The notes: generated by a model from the letters alone, not told the origin. A stretch of DNA of 64,000 nucleotides from Loripinus fragilis (GCA_964019695.1 OZ026515.1:130594849-130658848), one strand, 5' to 3'; numbered from the stretch's first letter, positions 1 through 12,224 are shown. Numbers and translations: made by a program.

Positions 1-432
1 CCTTTCTAGTTTTGCAATTATCCCCTTGAGGTAGTCAGTGCTCGTGGCTTAACTTTGAATGCACTCTTGCATTTAAGTGGTATTCATTGTTTGCTTGTGA
101 TCTTATGTCTCTTCGTCATGACTCCATGGGTTGGCCTGTAATCTGTGATTGTGGCATGAGCATTTCCTGGTCCCGAGGTTATAAAACGTTTTTTCGTGCT
201 CAGCTTAACTGAGCACGAAATTTCAATTGCTCATTAAAACGATAGACGACAAATGAAGAAGTTCCTTTGCTTTAGGTCTCTCAGATGTTGTATTTATCAT
301 GCTAATAAATGTTAAAATGCCAACAATTGTTGGCATTTTAACATTTATGAGCAGTATACATTGTGTGCTCAGCTGCGTTGAGCATGGGAAAAAGTTTTAT
401 AACCTCGGGGCCTGGTCTTTTCACTGTAAGAA
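1..432 (+). mobile_element. Retroelement 3' UTR fragment, subfamily A, split by a MITE
   Basis: The stretch reads like the 3' UTR of the subfamily A retroelement, matching the copy at 1200-1395 (CTTTCTAGTTTTGCAAT, then a GTGATTGTGGCAT-type block). It is interrupted at 173 by a MITE and resumes at 411, ending near TTTTCACTG, which corresponds to the usual CACTTACTT 3' end. The 5' part runs off the window edge. Confidence 0.7.
173..410. mobile_element. MITE family L, copy 1, inserted in a retroelement
   Basis: A 238-bp non-coding element with terminal inverted repeats CCGAGGTTATAAAAC and GTTTTATAACCTCGG. Subterminal inverted segments (GTGCTCAGCTTAACTGAGCAC, and a central TGTTAAAATGCCAACAATTG with its complement) make it fold back on itself. 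The seven bases CCTGGTC occur on both sides (166-172 and 411-417). The interrupted host repeat has this site once, so this is a real target duplication. A second copy lies at 62929-63165. The superfamily is not assigned. Confidence 0.8.
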
Positions 433-700
433 TAACTATCTGGTTCCCCAAAACGTTAAGCTGTCGAGACCCCACTATATGTTAGCCATATGCGACAAAT
501 TTATCTTAGATGTCAAATCGCCTTGTATCCTACAGCGTGAAGTCTGAGACATCTGTAAATAAGCGTGTACCAAAGATACATTAATTGTAAATGGCTAGAC
601 TTCCTGACTGTTCTGTCCATACATAACATATGACTCTTTTAACACTTAACACATTATTCTCTAGGCTGCAGCAGGCGACACATTTTGGTGCAATTTTCTT
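433..700. other. Unannotated AT-rich sequence
   Basis: I see no supported feature here. Confidence 0.4.
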
Positions 701-1395
701 TTAAGAAAACAGACTGGAAAAGCCTACTTATAGGGTTCAATTAAAAAGATAATCAAACATTATAAAAAAGGGTATAACATGGCTATGTATCTGGTTGTAA
801 ACCCAATCATAGTTTATACTAAGCTATGATTACCTCTTAGATTGCACGGCGGTGAATCGGGCATCCGACTCACTGACTTTAAGCCTTAATCTGATGCCTG
901 CCTTTGGCTGGGCCCACCGTATCTCTAGCTTTGACTATCTGTATGCTTTGTTTCTACAAAGTGTGTTAATTTGATTAGACTGTTCCTCTGTGATGATACA
1001 TTGCACCAATTTAAAAAGCCTCCATGCAAGATAAACTAATCATGTGTCTTTACAACAACCGAATCTAGGGCGACAATTTGGTAGAAGTAAAATGCACGTA
1101 AGTCCCTCAATGGCTTTGCCGCCCCTATCCTCAGTGCCGTTCTAAGACGATGATTCTGTTGTTGTTGATTGATTGTAACATTGTTTGTGGGGGGTTCTGT
1201 GTTTGGTCCCTGATTTGGTATGTAGTACTTTGTTTCCTTTCTAGTTTTGCAATCATCGTATGATGGGGAAGAGATAGCTAATTGCTTTACTTTAATTGTC
1301 TCCCTGATGACGTGTGTCTGTTGTTGTTTTGTGACTCTTCCTTTGGTCTGCAGTGAGTGATTGTGGTATCTCCTGATCATACTGACTTACTTTTT
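700..1395 (+). mobile_element. Retroelement 3' end, subfamily A, near-complete UTR
   Basis: The first about 190 bases still translate in pieces to the C-terminus of the retroelement reverse transcriptase, for example VVNPI near 795 and LDCTAVNRASDS near 838-873, with frameshifts. The 3' UTR follows and ends in ACTGACTTACTTTTT. The copy has the full A-type UTR, which is also read in reverse at 30219-30806 and 36580-37345. It is an insertion remnant, not a gene. Confidence 0.75.
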
Positions 1396-1438
1396 AAATG
1401 CAATGTGAATTATGTATTCATATTAAAATTATGCATAT

Positions 1439-2022
1439 AAGTAAGATTGAGGGCAAAGATCAGAAAACGGTACAATCAAATACCACACCTGACCCAGGAT
1501 ACCACATGGGAATGTAACAAAAATCCAATAAACATCACCAACAAGAGCTAAGAAGTCAGCCCTTTCCCAGCAGGTGACCACAAGTCACCAATGAACATAC
1601 GCGAAAGCATGAGAAACACAAGACACAAAAAACACAAATGATCCGCAAAAGAAGTACCGCCTTGGAACGGTCAGTAAAAATATTTTACTGGAGGGCTTAG
1701 ACCGGTTTAACGGCTCTAACCTCACCCTTAGTTAAGATGTGGATCAAGACACATAGATGTTTGATTTGAATGGAAAGAACCTAACTTATCAATGCATCAT
1801 CTCCAAAAAACATATAAATCAAGATATAAAACGGAGATAAAGCAAAGATAAGGACTCAACAGTAAAAAAAACTGAATACCGGAGCAAAATAAATCCAACA
1901 GGTAAACCCCTATGGGCCTGACAACAGCCAAAGCATCAGGCCCCTACCATCTCACCAATAGATAGGTCTTCAAGTCGGAACCTTCTTAGAGTCTAAAGTC
2001 CGACCCACCGGCGTGCAATTTA
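1439..2022 (-). mobile_element. Retroelement 3' end, subfamily B
   Basis: Antisense copy of the B-type 3' UTR. Read from 2022 downwards it starts at the TAAATTGCACGCCGGTGGGTC block, passes GGCCTGATGCTTTGGCTGTTG and the TTTACTGACCGTTCCAAGGCGG block, and ends at the TTGCCCTCAATCTTACTT 3' terminus. It is truncated at 5' just inside the end of the coding region. Confidence 0.8.
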
Positions 2023-2026
2023 CGAG

Positions 2027-2190
2027 AGGAAAGACAATTGTGGTCGATTCAGAAGGTACAATTCACATTGGCAAAGATGTAAAACAAAGTGGTGTGAAAT
2101 TCGATAAAGCTAGAACTAATGGACTTAAGAGAAAATTATCCATGGATGCCTGGAGTAAGCATACAAAAGCAGGCTACTATCGGTCCGTCA
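2027..2190 (+). pseudogene. Coding-like fragment, possible isolated exon
   Basis: An open frame of about 55 codons with ordinary amino-acid composition (contains VVDSEGTIHIGKDVK and LSMDAWSKHTKAG) starts directly after the retroelement copy and is cut by a hairpin at 2176. I do not recognise the family. The frame has no convincing start codon of its own and none of its neighbours is a gene, so it may be an exon, a retrocopied fragment or chance. It reads more like protein than most frames in this window. Confidence 0.25.
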
Positions 2191-2265
2191 GCGAAACGCA
2201 GTCTAAATGGCGTTTCGCTGGTGGACCGATAGTGGCCCGAAAATGTTTGTTGGCGGCTGGATGGA
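2176..2265. repeat. Hairpin resembling the family C element core
   Basis: Arms of about 23 bases (ACTATCGGTCC..CAGCGAAACGC and its complement) surround a 9-base loop. The same GCGTTTCGCTGGTGGACCGAT core lies at the centre of the family C element at 33540-33833, so this is probably an internal remnant of that family without its ends. Confidence 0.6.
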
Positions 2266-2590
2266 TTTTCCATCTATGTTCAAAGCATGCCGCCATATAA
2301 ACGTATGTCTTGAAAATCCTGCATCAGGTATCGGACGATAAGCACAGATATTATCCTTAAATTAGGACTGAGTGAAAAAGTAAAAAAATGGCAATGATTG
2401 TTATAAAAAATATCTAAATGCTTTCTGTTGAAAATTGCTGGCAAGTTCTTAGAAGAATGCACACACTACTGTACCTTCTCTTATCTCCCTGATTTGATTT
2501 CTGAAGCGTCAAATGGTAATAAATGACCACAATTATTGCGTAAATCATTGCCTAGGACAACTTTATCATTTTGACTTTTCACAGACCAAT
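2266..2590. other. Unannotated sequence
   Basis: I see nothing supportable. Confidence 0.4.
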
Positions 2591-2595
2591 TAACC

Positions 2596-2693
2596 CATAA
2601 AGCGCCACCTATAATTTGCAGCAGAGGACAATTTCAAATCTTGCTGCATTTTATTCGTTATTTTTGAAAATGCAGCAAGATTTGAAATTGTTT
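2596..2693. mobile_element. MITE family F fragment with palindrome
   Basis: The left end (AAAGCGCCACCTATAATTTG, then CAGCAGAGGACAATTT) matches the terminal repeat of the TTAA-flanked element at 50105-50276. It continues into a 26-base-arm palindrome (ACAATTTCAAATCTTGCTGC and its complement, about 2628-2690). The right terminal repeat is missing. Confidence 0.6.
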
Positions 2694-2699
2694 ATTCAC

Positions 2700-3510
2700 G
2701 AAAATCGTCTCACACAAAGCACCTCCTCGTGCTTAAAGTCTCTGTATATATTTATAATGCTAAATACATTCAAATCTAGACATCAAACTCTTTTAAATGG
2801 CCGAAAAAAATTAACTCAGTTCTTTAACTGTCATCTATGAAGCCGATGGTGGATTTTAGCTAAGTGGGTACAAACAGCAGTAGACTTGAAATATTCGAAT
2901 ATTTATTTCATCATTTTGGTTTGCTCGAATATTTGCAAGTCAGCATACTTTCTTATTCTTTTTTTTTACACGAAAATTTCAGCCTGACGCAAAACAAATA
3001 AACAGATAATTTTAATTTGTCTTAGCTTCCATGTTTCGAATTTACATGTTCCTTTCATTTTTATTCTTCCTACGTCATCATAAAGCATGTATAAATGTAT
3101 ATCATAGTCATTTGGTCAAAGTATTAAATGAATGCTGTGTTATATTATCTGGTCAAATGACCTAGATTTGCAACAGATATGAACTTAAACTATACTGTCA
3201 GATTTCCTGAATGGATGATGGATAACAAAAACTTTGATAATAATAAAGAGCTATAATAACTCATTCAAGAGTGACCTAAAACAAACACACGTATGATGAA
3301 GTCGCAGGCAATACATCAATTCTTACAAAACGATAGAACAAATAGCCAGTAGTTTTTGAGAATGACCCTGCCACAATGTCCCTTATAACAATAGTTCATA
3401 CATGCAAGCGTAGCTACCATTACGCATTTACGCATTCTATTATTATGCGTAATGAAAATTGTACAAAGTCAAGGAAAACACATGATGTGGAAGTAGTGTT
3501 TTTCCATGCT
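2700..3510. other. Unannotated AT-rich sequence
   Basis: No coding signal or clear repeat seen. Short inverted motifs occur (TATTCGAATATT near 2891; ACGCAT and TAATGCG pairs near 3422-3452). Confidence 0.4.
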
Positions 3511-3515
3511 GTAAG

Positions 3516-3575
3516 GGTTTGCTCTCAAAGGTAAGAATTTGCTCCCGGAGGGAGCAAATTCTTTCTTTTGAGAGA
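3516..3575. repeat. Short inverted repeat
   Basis: GAATTTGCTCC and GGAGCAAATTC face each other across a 4-7 base loop. Flanking TTGCTCTCAAA and TTTTGAGAG extend the stem, giving a hairpin of about 55 bases. Probably the core of a foldback MITE. Confidence 0.55.
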
Positions 3576-3905
3576 AGTCGCCATTTATAAAAGGGACGTA
3601 ATTGGTGAGAATCCATGCTCGTTTCAATAGTCTCCCTTTTATGTGTGTAACTATTAAAGCGTTCTGGCTACGCTGTTGTCATTATATTGATAGGCGCTGG
3701 AAATTGGCATTTATGTATGTTACCTTTAATGGTGTTTCTATTCGTGGTATACATGGAAGACCCAAAATGAAACACTTAGCTGGAATGAAATAAACATGGG
3801 TAATTATGGGTACTATACTTCTACCACGACCATCGATTAATTTAGTTCATTTACCGTTACAGTCATACGCCTCAAAGCGGTTTGTGGAAGTATATTTAAA
3901 ACGTT

Positions 3906-4262
3906 AGTGAGTATGACAAGGGAATGCCATGACCAACACACGGCACCGCGAGGAAGAGACACAGAACACGAACAGCCACCTGACCACAAGAAAACAATTA
4001 AAGATACACACCAAAAAGCCCGCTCTTAAGCAGCACGATGATTGCATAACTAGAAAGGACACTAAGTATTCCACTATTAGGTCAGTATATCGTCACGTGG
4101 TATGTAATGTCCCGGTCTCTTGTGACCCTAATGGAGATAGGAACCAGATGGGGTGTCTTGACAGTAACCTAATAGTTGAATAATACACGACCAATACAAT
4201 ACCCACACAAACTATGGGTGCGACAATAAACAATGAATCAACAACCATTTTATAGCAGAATT
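3906..4262 (-). mobile_element. Retroelement 3' end, subfamily A
   Basis: Antisense A-type 3' UTR beginning at its 3' terminus (GTGAGTATGACAAGGGAATG) with the GGCACCGCGAGGAAGAGACA block. A segment of about 107 bases bounded by CTATTAGGT and ACCTAATAG (4070-4177) interrupts it and looks like a small inserted inverted-repeat element, because the host repeat resumes afterwards with ACACAAACTATGGGTGCGAC. Confidence 0.7.
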
Positions 4263-4374
4263 TCTAACATATCACATCTGCGAGCACGATTTTGTAATTA
4301 TATTCATGACAGGAACCAAATACTTTAAAATAATAAATTTCACACCGCTAGAAAGGGGGTTGGGCACTAGTGGG

Positions 4375-4760
4375 TTAGATCGATCAGACATCATGGCCGC
4401 CAGGTGACGTGGTTAATTTTGACTCAGGAAAAAACTTTAAATATATTTTCCTCTGAAATCACTCATCAGAATTTAAACAAAAATGCCAAAACTTGTCACT
4501 GTGTGACCTGCTACAAAGATAGCAAAGACAAGTTTGATCTGTCAAAAAACATGGCCGCCAGTGGGCATGACCAGTTTCTCTTATGTACCTATATAAGAAA
4601 CTTAAAACGTCTTCTCGCCTAAAACAAATTGTCAGAAATGATAATGACTTGGCAGAAATGTATAGAAATGAACTATAGAGGTAATAAATAGCTGCTCATA
4701 TTTGACCTGTCGAAAGACCTGGCCGCCATGGGGCTCGGCTTATCACAGAGCACACAATTG
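4375..4760 (+). repeat. Tandem repeat, unit about 160-170 bp
   Basis: The block CATGGCCGCCAGG..TGACC recurs at 4393, 4551 and 4720 (spacings about 159 and 169), each preceded by a TTTGA(C/T)CTGTC-like segment. The copies are quite diverged. The unit length matches other tandem arrays in this window. Confidence 0.6.
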
Positions 4761-5780
4761 TCCATAAATTACACATCTTTATGCATTTTATATGCTGCTC
4801 TAGAATAATTTTAAACATCGCTAACAGCCTACAGCCATTTAGGACTTTTAAACACTATGACAGTGGAATCTCATGTGAGCGATTAAGGGTCAAATTGGCC
4901 TTTTTTTATAAGTCAGACTAATATCCTCAACTTTCACCAAGAGCCAATTCGCAAGAAAACAGACTTTTGATCATTATACTATCGATGATCGTGCTAGCTT
5001 TGCTGTCTGTCTAATTTACGTAGACTGTCCCAACAGAAAGTATCTTGCCAGCTTACTCGATTGGACTGCAATAGAATACATATGTCCAAATGTGCGATTT
5101 ATTGGAGTGGTCTAGACACGGCTCAAAGTTTGATTGATATCAATAGAAGTTTGACAAGAATCTTTGGAAGACCAATTATGCTTCCTTTGAAGATATATTT
5201 AGACATTTTATGATGGCTCCTATACCTACTGGTCGACTATGAAACTGTCTGTGTACTGGGCCGCCCATTTAAGCTGACTTTATTCTGAAACAAAGTCAAT
5301 GTCTGCTGTCAGTTCTGTCTGGAAGTTTTACTAAATCGGACAGAAATATGTGATATTTAGAAGGAATGTGAGGAAAAATATGAGCCTAATGAATCAGGTC
5401 TGAAACCGAAACATAGCTCCTCAATACGATTCATTATATTTCATCTTAAGATAAAGTCGCACTGGACCATATACGTAGACACCACAAATAACCTGAAAGG
5501 AGCATCAAGAAAAGCAATATCTTGCATGACCTTATAAACACGAAAATATAACTTGATCATGACCAGGTGAATAATATCACATGAATTAAACGAAACCCCT
5601 AAACGGGTACATTTCGGCATTATGCACAGTTTTTTTTTTAAATCATTCTTCAGAGAAAGAAATAAAATATTATTTGTAAATAATATAGTGTGATGGCCAA
5701 TTTAGCTTACCTTGCAACCCAAGGGCATTGTTTCATGTGTGTCAAATCGCTTATTAGGACCCACTGAATACGAATAAAAT
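4760..5780. other. Unannotated sequence
   Basis: I see no ORF worth reporting and no clear element. The motif CCCCTAAACGGGTAC at 5595-5610 recurs at 33143-33158. Confidence 0.4.
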
Positions 5781-5789
5781 CGTCTTCAA

Positions 5790-7470
5790 AATTTAACCTG
5801 TTTGGGCTATGTAAAAATGCATGGTTTCTATGGCAACCCATAACGGATTTAAGAATGGGGGTGTGTAAACAAATTAACTTATATTTTCAGCTAAACTGGT
5901 ACCAAATTAAAGCTTAGAAACATGGCTTTTATTTCTTGGTCAATTATGCAAATTATCTTATTTCCATACCTTGCGTATGCATGAGTATTTTACAATTAAA
6001 ACGTTAACAATAGGGGAAGTAATAAAAAAAAACGTAAATATAAGCTGATTTCATCCCCATATCATCATTGCTGCTATTGTTATATCATCAGTGATACAAT
6101 TTGACAAGACCATTTATCCAGTGAACATATGTTCATAAAAATACATGAGCACTTACAAAAATGAGAGGAAATCATGTAAAGCTGTAAATCTGGGGGAGGG
6201 GATGTAAATTAGACATAATTCCAACCTTTGAACATTATTTCATACATACCGAATTTTCTGTGGGACTGCCTCAAAGTGAAAATGCACACTTTTTCAAATG
6301 CATTTGTTATAGAGCTTACAGTATGGCAGGAATAATCCCTCATTTTATGTTACTGAGTGCTCTTCAATTAGCCTGCAATTAATTACTTTTGCTTGTCTAT
6401 GGGGTCTGGCAATTTTCAGGTCAATGAGCTCTACAGAAGAAACTGGAAGCAATTACACTTGCATACACACTACCCAAGCAGAATTATAAATACTTGTAAT
6501 GGTAAAATAACAATGTTTTAGAGTAATATTTTTAACAGTGTGTGCATTGATGAGTATATTTTGATACATGGCCGATATTTAATATTTATTTCTAAAATTT
6601 AACTCTTAAAGCACTAATTATTACTATAGCAGACGACATATTTTGGAACAAAAAGACAGATTAAAATAAAATTAAACTTATTGAAAAATAAAATACTTTT
6701 CTTTTGACAGTTGTAACATTCTAATTTGCATTGATCTGACTGTTGATTGTAATTAAAATGGAATTTCCATTATCCAATAATGTAATGAAGAAATTGACTG
6801 AAATTTGCTGCTTCAATCATTTATCTGACCTGCATAAAGAGGTAAATGCTTATCTATTGCTGTAAGATGACTGCCCCCAGATGTTTACATAATGTCAATA
6901 AATAGTCTTGTAATTAACTTAGCAGATGAATAAATAATCTGTGAAAATTAAATCAGTAGATAATGGAACATTTATTTTTTATTCGAGTAAAATGTTCAAA
7001 GTCAAGAACATACACTTTAACGCCAAAAATATTGTCCTCAAAAATAAACTTATTTTTATATATGAAATGTAATGATGTCCATGGCAACCCATCATGTGTT
7101 TCTGAAAAATGGGGTGTATACCTACAAAAATACTCATATCTCAGCAGTATCTCATCCTTGAATACTATACTTGGTACCAAATTACAGCTTAGACATGTTT
7201 TATTTCATTTATTGGTCAGATATGCAAATTATATGATTTGTACCTTCATGAATATTAATGAAATTCATAGCAATGAGAGAAAATTTGCAATAAATTAAGG
7301 GAAAATACCTATAAAATTACTTATATCTTAGCTGCTTATTGTCATAAACAATCAAACGTGGTACCACATTGATGCTACGACATGCTACTTTAAATTTATC
7401 GACAGATAGCACTTTATCTAATTTGAATATTCATGAATATCAATGAAGGAATTGGAAATGAGAGGAAAAA
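5790..7470 (+). repeat. Diverged repeat family K, three copies
   Basis: A block containing TGGTACCAAATTAAAGCTTAG followed by an ATTTCTTGGTCA..ATGCAAATTAT segment occurs at about 5790-6000, 7060-7285 and 7290-7470. The last two are adjacent (spacing about 190). TATGGCAACCCAT precedes the first two. It is non-coding, and the short frames here have the composition of AT-rich filler. Confidence 0.55.
6606..6645 (+). mobile_element. MITE family F terminal fragment
   Basis: TTAAAGCACTAATTATTAC followed by ATAGCAGACGACAT resembles the left terminal repeat of the element at 50105-50276, including the TTAA. No partner end is seen nearby. Confidence 0.4.
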
Positions 7471-7479
7471 CATAGAAAA

Positions 7480-9465
7480 ATGAAACTGGGTACCAACAAA
7501 ATAAGCTGTACCTCGTTTTATACCTCAATGGCCATCCTGCTCCCAAAATCTAAACCCAATCGAGGACACGTGCGATGTGGTTGTTGGGAAATACTAACTT
7601 ACTTCTGTGTGCGCATTTTTCATATAGTTTTGTAGATGTAGGTGATAGAAGTTTGATATGAATAATCAAATACATACTGATTTTACCTTTGGAAATAATT
7701 CAAGCATCGTAAATAAATTGAATACAATGAAAAATTGCTATTTTTCCGTATTGATTTGTTTGAAAAATGGTAAACTGTGAACGTGGACTATCCTAGACAT
7801 ATTTACTTATTTTTGAAAACCTTAGATTTAATATTGCATACACATTAGCTATTTGTGGATCTATACTGAAACGATGTTGTAAGTGGCCACCTTACATTTT
7901 TGCGCGTGTTCAAAAAATGTCAATCGCTTTTACAAAACTTTAATTCTATGAAAACATCAAAGGCTTTGTCGAGATTCTGCAAATAAACTCATTTCAAAAT
8001 GACATGTCGATTTTGCACAGACAAAGTCCGAGAAAAGATACCTCATTTCAAAAAGTCACACTTTTTAGTGTAATTTAAAATATTGCTCAGATACGATATC
8101 CATTTATATTCTAATTAGTTTAAAGCTCTTAAAGTAGCTGTGAGATAAGTTGAAATAGAATAAAAGTGTTTTGACAATCAATTGAACTCTCCATTTCTCT
8201 TCTACGCTAACATGAAAAGAGCCACCATGACTGCTTAGTCAAAGAGTATTAGCTTCAACAATGCAAATTGCATACAAATTTTGCATTGCTCTGTACGCTT
8301 TATTATTTGAGGCACGGCATTGGAATTTTCAGCGATTATTTATTATGAATAGGCGTCACTGCTCTACTTAAAAAATAAAACCATCTTTTACATATGCCAT
8401 TTAAACGACCATTAAAATTTCACGTAAAAACCCGAAGTGAACACCAAGCCTTGAAAAAATATCGTTAGAAAAGTGGTTGATCAAGCCGTAACTATGTTTG
8501 GTCTAACATGGTCACATTAAATAAAACAAATGCAATGATTTTGTTATATGCAGCTGATAATTTTCGAAAATATCAGAAAATGCAGGAATTGAGATTTAAA
8601 AAACCCATAAAAAATAGGTCATAAGCAAAAAATCAAGTGTTTGGTGTTGACGGGTTTGTAATCACATGAACTTCAGATAGATCAAAACTGCTCTCAAAAT
8701 GCTGAATTACTTCAACAGGTTGATTTTTTTTTTCATTTTTGAATCCAAAAAATGTGAAGTGATAAAAAAAAACTCTTCTAAAGCACCGTGTAACTTTAGA
8801 CCATTGGAATGCACATACTTGGGCAAAAATTCGTTTCAATATCATTAGAGCTTAGTCAGAAAAAATGAAATTGAAAAGTAGCCACTTAGAACTTCGGTTC
8901 AGTGTATACTTCAATGCGATTCCAACGTGTAAATCAAAAGTCAATTCTACATGCATGACTTTTGGACACAATTTGAAATTCCTGTTGAGCGAGTAGAATT
9001 GACTCATAAACGAGCTGTTCAAGTGTTTAAAGCATTATGTAGTGGATAAAGTGGACTTGTACCATAAAATTTAATTGTAAATAATAATAAAGTGTGTGTT
9101 TAACAAATAACTCATGGAAGAGTTAATTAGAATCTGGTGACAGAAGGAAATGGGTGGAACCCAGGAATCGGTCACCTCAAGCAGAAAGATTGTGTTATCA
9201 TGGTTAAATTTAATTGTAAAATTGAAATTGAAGCAAGACATAAAATACTACACTAGTGCATATAAAATTTTACACATTTGTTTTACTTACACTGAAATTT
9301 TGTAAGGGTATACAAAATAGCGAAAGCGTAAAAAGAATATGACTCCTGGTATGGAAATTAAGCAGACAATTCCAAGTTCCAAAGCAGCGAGATTGGTCTT
9401 TCTTATATGAGACACATTCTTAAAAATGTAACCACCTATGGAGTTTCGTGAAAAAGGCCATATAC
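7480..9465. other. Unannotated AT-rich sequence
   Basis: About 2 kb with no recognised coding or repeat feature. A short hairpin built on AATGCAAA/TTTGCATT lies at 8258-8291. Confidence 0.4.
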
Positions 9466-9469
9466 TCGA

Positions 9470-9660
9470 AGACTCTCATAGTGGAGCGGGAAGTGATTAT
9501 AATCATGCACATCCGGATACAAGCATTAAACTTGGTAGAAATGTTCATTAGCATGAGTTATTTGATTTTTTCTCGTTAGCCAATCAAAATTGGTCATTTT
9601 TCAAGATGGCGGCGCTAAAATCCAAGATGGCCGCCACAATAAACCTAAAACCATAGAATG
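9470..9660 (+). repeat. Solo arm related to foldback structure i
   Basis: The stretch from AGTGGAGCGGGAAGTG through ATCCGGATACAAGC, AACTTGGTAGAAATGTTCAT, TTTTCTCGTTAGCCA and TTCAAGATGGCGGC matches the complement of 18140-18400, the outer part of the right arm of structure i. It therefore faces that arm. Whether it marks an older outer boundary about 8.9 kb away or is an independent fragment cannot be settled here. Confidence 0.6.
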
Positions 9661-10500
9661 AAGATTTTACATCATACAAAGAAATAAAATAACATCATAA
9701 AAGGGTAAAGGTTTTCTTGAAATTAGCAAATATTACGTGAGAAAAAGGGTTAGATGGGGCCAAAATGGGGGGAAATTAAGCAAAATTGACTAAAACTGCT
9801 GTGTTGCCATCAAACAATGGTAGAAATGCATATAGATGTCAGTTTTCTTGTCTGAGCTACACTCCTATTATAAATTATGAATTAGTTTTACCCGTTATAA
9901 TTATTTTAGGTAAGATATAATGGTCAGATAGTATGAATGGGGGTCATTAGGGTAAAATGCAAATAATTTGAATAAATTCTCTCCTTTTTGAACTACCATA
10001 TCTTCAAAGTAAAACATAATTGTAAAACTGGACAATGCATACTGTTTGGTACGATGTTTTTTGTATTAATGATAAGGCTTAATGGAATATATTGTGTTCC
10101 TGTTCCCCTACCTACCCTATCATAAACATTAAAATGGCCTTTGGGAAAAAACTAAAACAGGCATATTGAAAATTTTAAGCGGTCTTCTGTGTTAAACGTT
10201 ATTCAATAAAATTATTTCCTGAACCTACTAACATATAAGGTTTTGGACTTAAAATAGTGTAGTTACTTCATTAAGGCCTTTTTATAATATCTCAAACTTT
10301 GCTCACTCGGACTCCATATGCACTATTAAATAGTCAGTAGAATAATATAGGCCGTCATCATGTTTAAATGTTATGTCTTAATTTAATGTTAGAGCATACC
10401 TACCTATCCTTTTTTTGTAGCATGAAAAAGGAACCTCACGTGTATTCATTTAGGCCTATCATTAATTGAGATAATAAAAAATGATGATAATAACGATACA
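9660..10500. other. Unannotated sequence
   Basis: I see nothing I can support. Confidence 0.4.
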
Positions 10501-10502
10501 AG

Positions 10503-11360
10503 TAATATACTGAACAGCAAAAGAAACGCATATTTTGCATATTTGGTATAGTGTATAAATTGGGGTTTAAATACTCATCTAATGATATGTATGGTATTAC
10601 TGATGTATGGAACATGTGTATAATCAAATGCATCTCAAATTGATGGCTAATTAGAATAATCATGATAATAAAGGGGCGTAACTCTGGGCGTAATAAAATA
10701 ACTCATAATAAAGGCTACTTTCGAGATTATGTATGCCTAAAACCACCGAACGGATTTGAATGAAAATCACTCTGCGTGATAATCTGGACATACAGGCTAC
10801 TTATGAAGATTAAATTGTCCGGAATTCTTCAAGGTAAACTATTGTGACCCAGTTACATAATCGGACAATTAACCGGAAGTGTGCTTAATACAGGCAAGAA
10901 AGGGTCCAAACAATTGTTTCAAACCATTCTGTTGGACAGTACCTTACTTGACATCAATCATACTGTGCCAGACTTTCTTACACCTCAAAGATTCGAGTGG
11001 TTTTCAATACCAATGCAAAAAATGCAAAAAGTAAGATTTTTGGATTAGCAGTACATTTTCTACAGCAGCGAATTTTAAAGTTTCATGGTGTTTTCTTGTC
11101 TGTTACATTGTGTTCTCATGACATGCAATGAATTCAGGTTCAAATCATGTCTTTTCCAATGTACAGCACTGGTTTTGCGTTTTTTGCATTAATAAACAAA
11201 AAAATAAGAATTAACTGTGTAATGACAAATAAAATGGTCGGGAGCGAAAGCATTAGTCCGTTCAAACATGTTCATATCATTTAGGGTCCAATTTGATAAG
11301 TGTTTCTGTTATTAAATGGATATTGAATAATATGCGTTTCTTTTGCTGTCAAGTATATTA
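10503..11360. mobile_element. Inverted-repeat-bounded element, about 0.86 kb
   Basis: TAATATACTGAACAGCAAAAG plus AAACGCATATT on the left is mirrored on the right (AATATGCGTTTCTTTTGCTG, then TCAAGTATATTA). The repeats are about 35 bases with few mismatches. No transposase-like frame lies between them. I take it as a non-autonomous DNA transposon of unassigned superfamily. Confidence 0.55.
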
Positions 11361-11710
11361 TATTATTGCGATAAGAATAGAAAAGAACCTTAAAACATAA
11401 TTATAAGAAGCTCATAAGTCAATATTTGACCCCAAAACATATGCTTTGGATGGATTTGCTCCTCCTTTACTTGTCCAATATAGTCCGTGCTCAATACGAG
11501 TAGGGTGACGATCCAGATTGACAGCTAGAAGTATGAAAGAAAACCCTATATTTCTCCAATGGGGTGAATAAAGTACCATAATGTGACCAACTACGTAACT
11601 TTACTCTTATCTAGCATGAACTCTACCTGTTTCTAAGTCAACAGTAATAGCTCGCTGATATTGCTAACATGTACTCTGAAAAGTTTGACAAATATACCAG
11701 GAAAGGCTGA

Positions 11711-12109
11711 TGCCACTTTGTGTGCAAGCCATGTTTTTGTGACACTAGAGAGGGAATTATACATTACTCTACAGTCTCAGATTGTGCTATACCTGCGTCT
11801 GATCCATTTGGAGGAAGCAAAGCAGAAATGCCAGGCTATAATTGCAGTGCTCAATGTTCTGAGGCATGGTATGCGGCCCATCTTACTACATGTATAACAC
11901 AATCCTCTAATGACAAATTCAAATTGCTGAAATTTTCTTGTTCTGACAGAGACAGGTTTCAAAGGAAGAATACCTTGATTACCAGTGTAGTGGGGTCTTT
12001 AAAAGTATGCTTGAAGTATGCTGGCTTTACATTTACACACTCCCCTTGTGGTGGTGGAACATTCTTCGTGGCGGGAGTCCTTACTATAAATAGCACTTCC
12101 CATAATTAG
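11711..12109 (+). pseudogene. Cysteine-containing open frame, possible exon
   Basis: From the in-frame stop at 11708 the frame stays open for 133 codons. Its first 60 residues hold eight or so cysteines (FVCKPCFCDTREG, then YNCSAQCSEAWYAAHLTTC) in protein-like sequence; later parts look less convincing. There is no good ATG at the start and no signal peptide, so if real it would be an internal exon. I do not recognise a family. The overlapping frame starting 11661 is a shadow. Confidence 0.25.
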
Positions 12110-12195
12110 GTCCCTTGTTGACTTGTCACGATAGCTCAAGTTGTAGGGCATCTGCTTCCGGAACTGGAGGTCGTAGGTTGATAACCAAGGTTAAG
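12091..12195 (+). repeat. tRNA-derived SINE head
   Basis: TAGCTCAAGTTGTAGGGCA at 12132-12150 fits a polymerase III box A, and GGTCGTAGGTTGATAACC at 12169-12186 sits where a box B would, 30-40 bases later, though degenerate. A matching copy lies inverted at 12700-12805, with the upstream CACTTCC..TTGTTGACT segment conserved in both. Confidence 0.6.
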
Positions 12196-12196
12196 A

Positions 12197-12224
12197 TAGG
12201 TAGGTAGGTAGGTAGGTAGGTAGG
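12197..12224 (+). repeat. Microsatellite (TAGG)7
   Basis: Seven perfect TAGG units directly after the tRNA-like SINE head, in the place where a SINE tail could be. Confidence 0.95.

Noticed and set aside
1036..1380. 114-codon minus-strand frame
   Set aside because: It is antisense to the subfamily A UTR.
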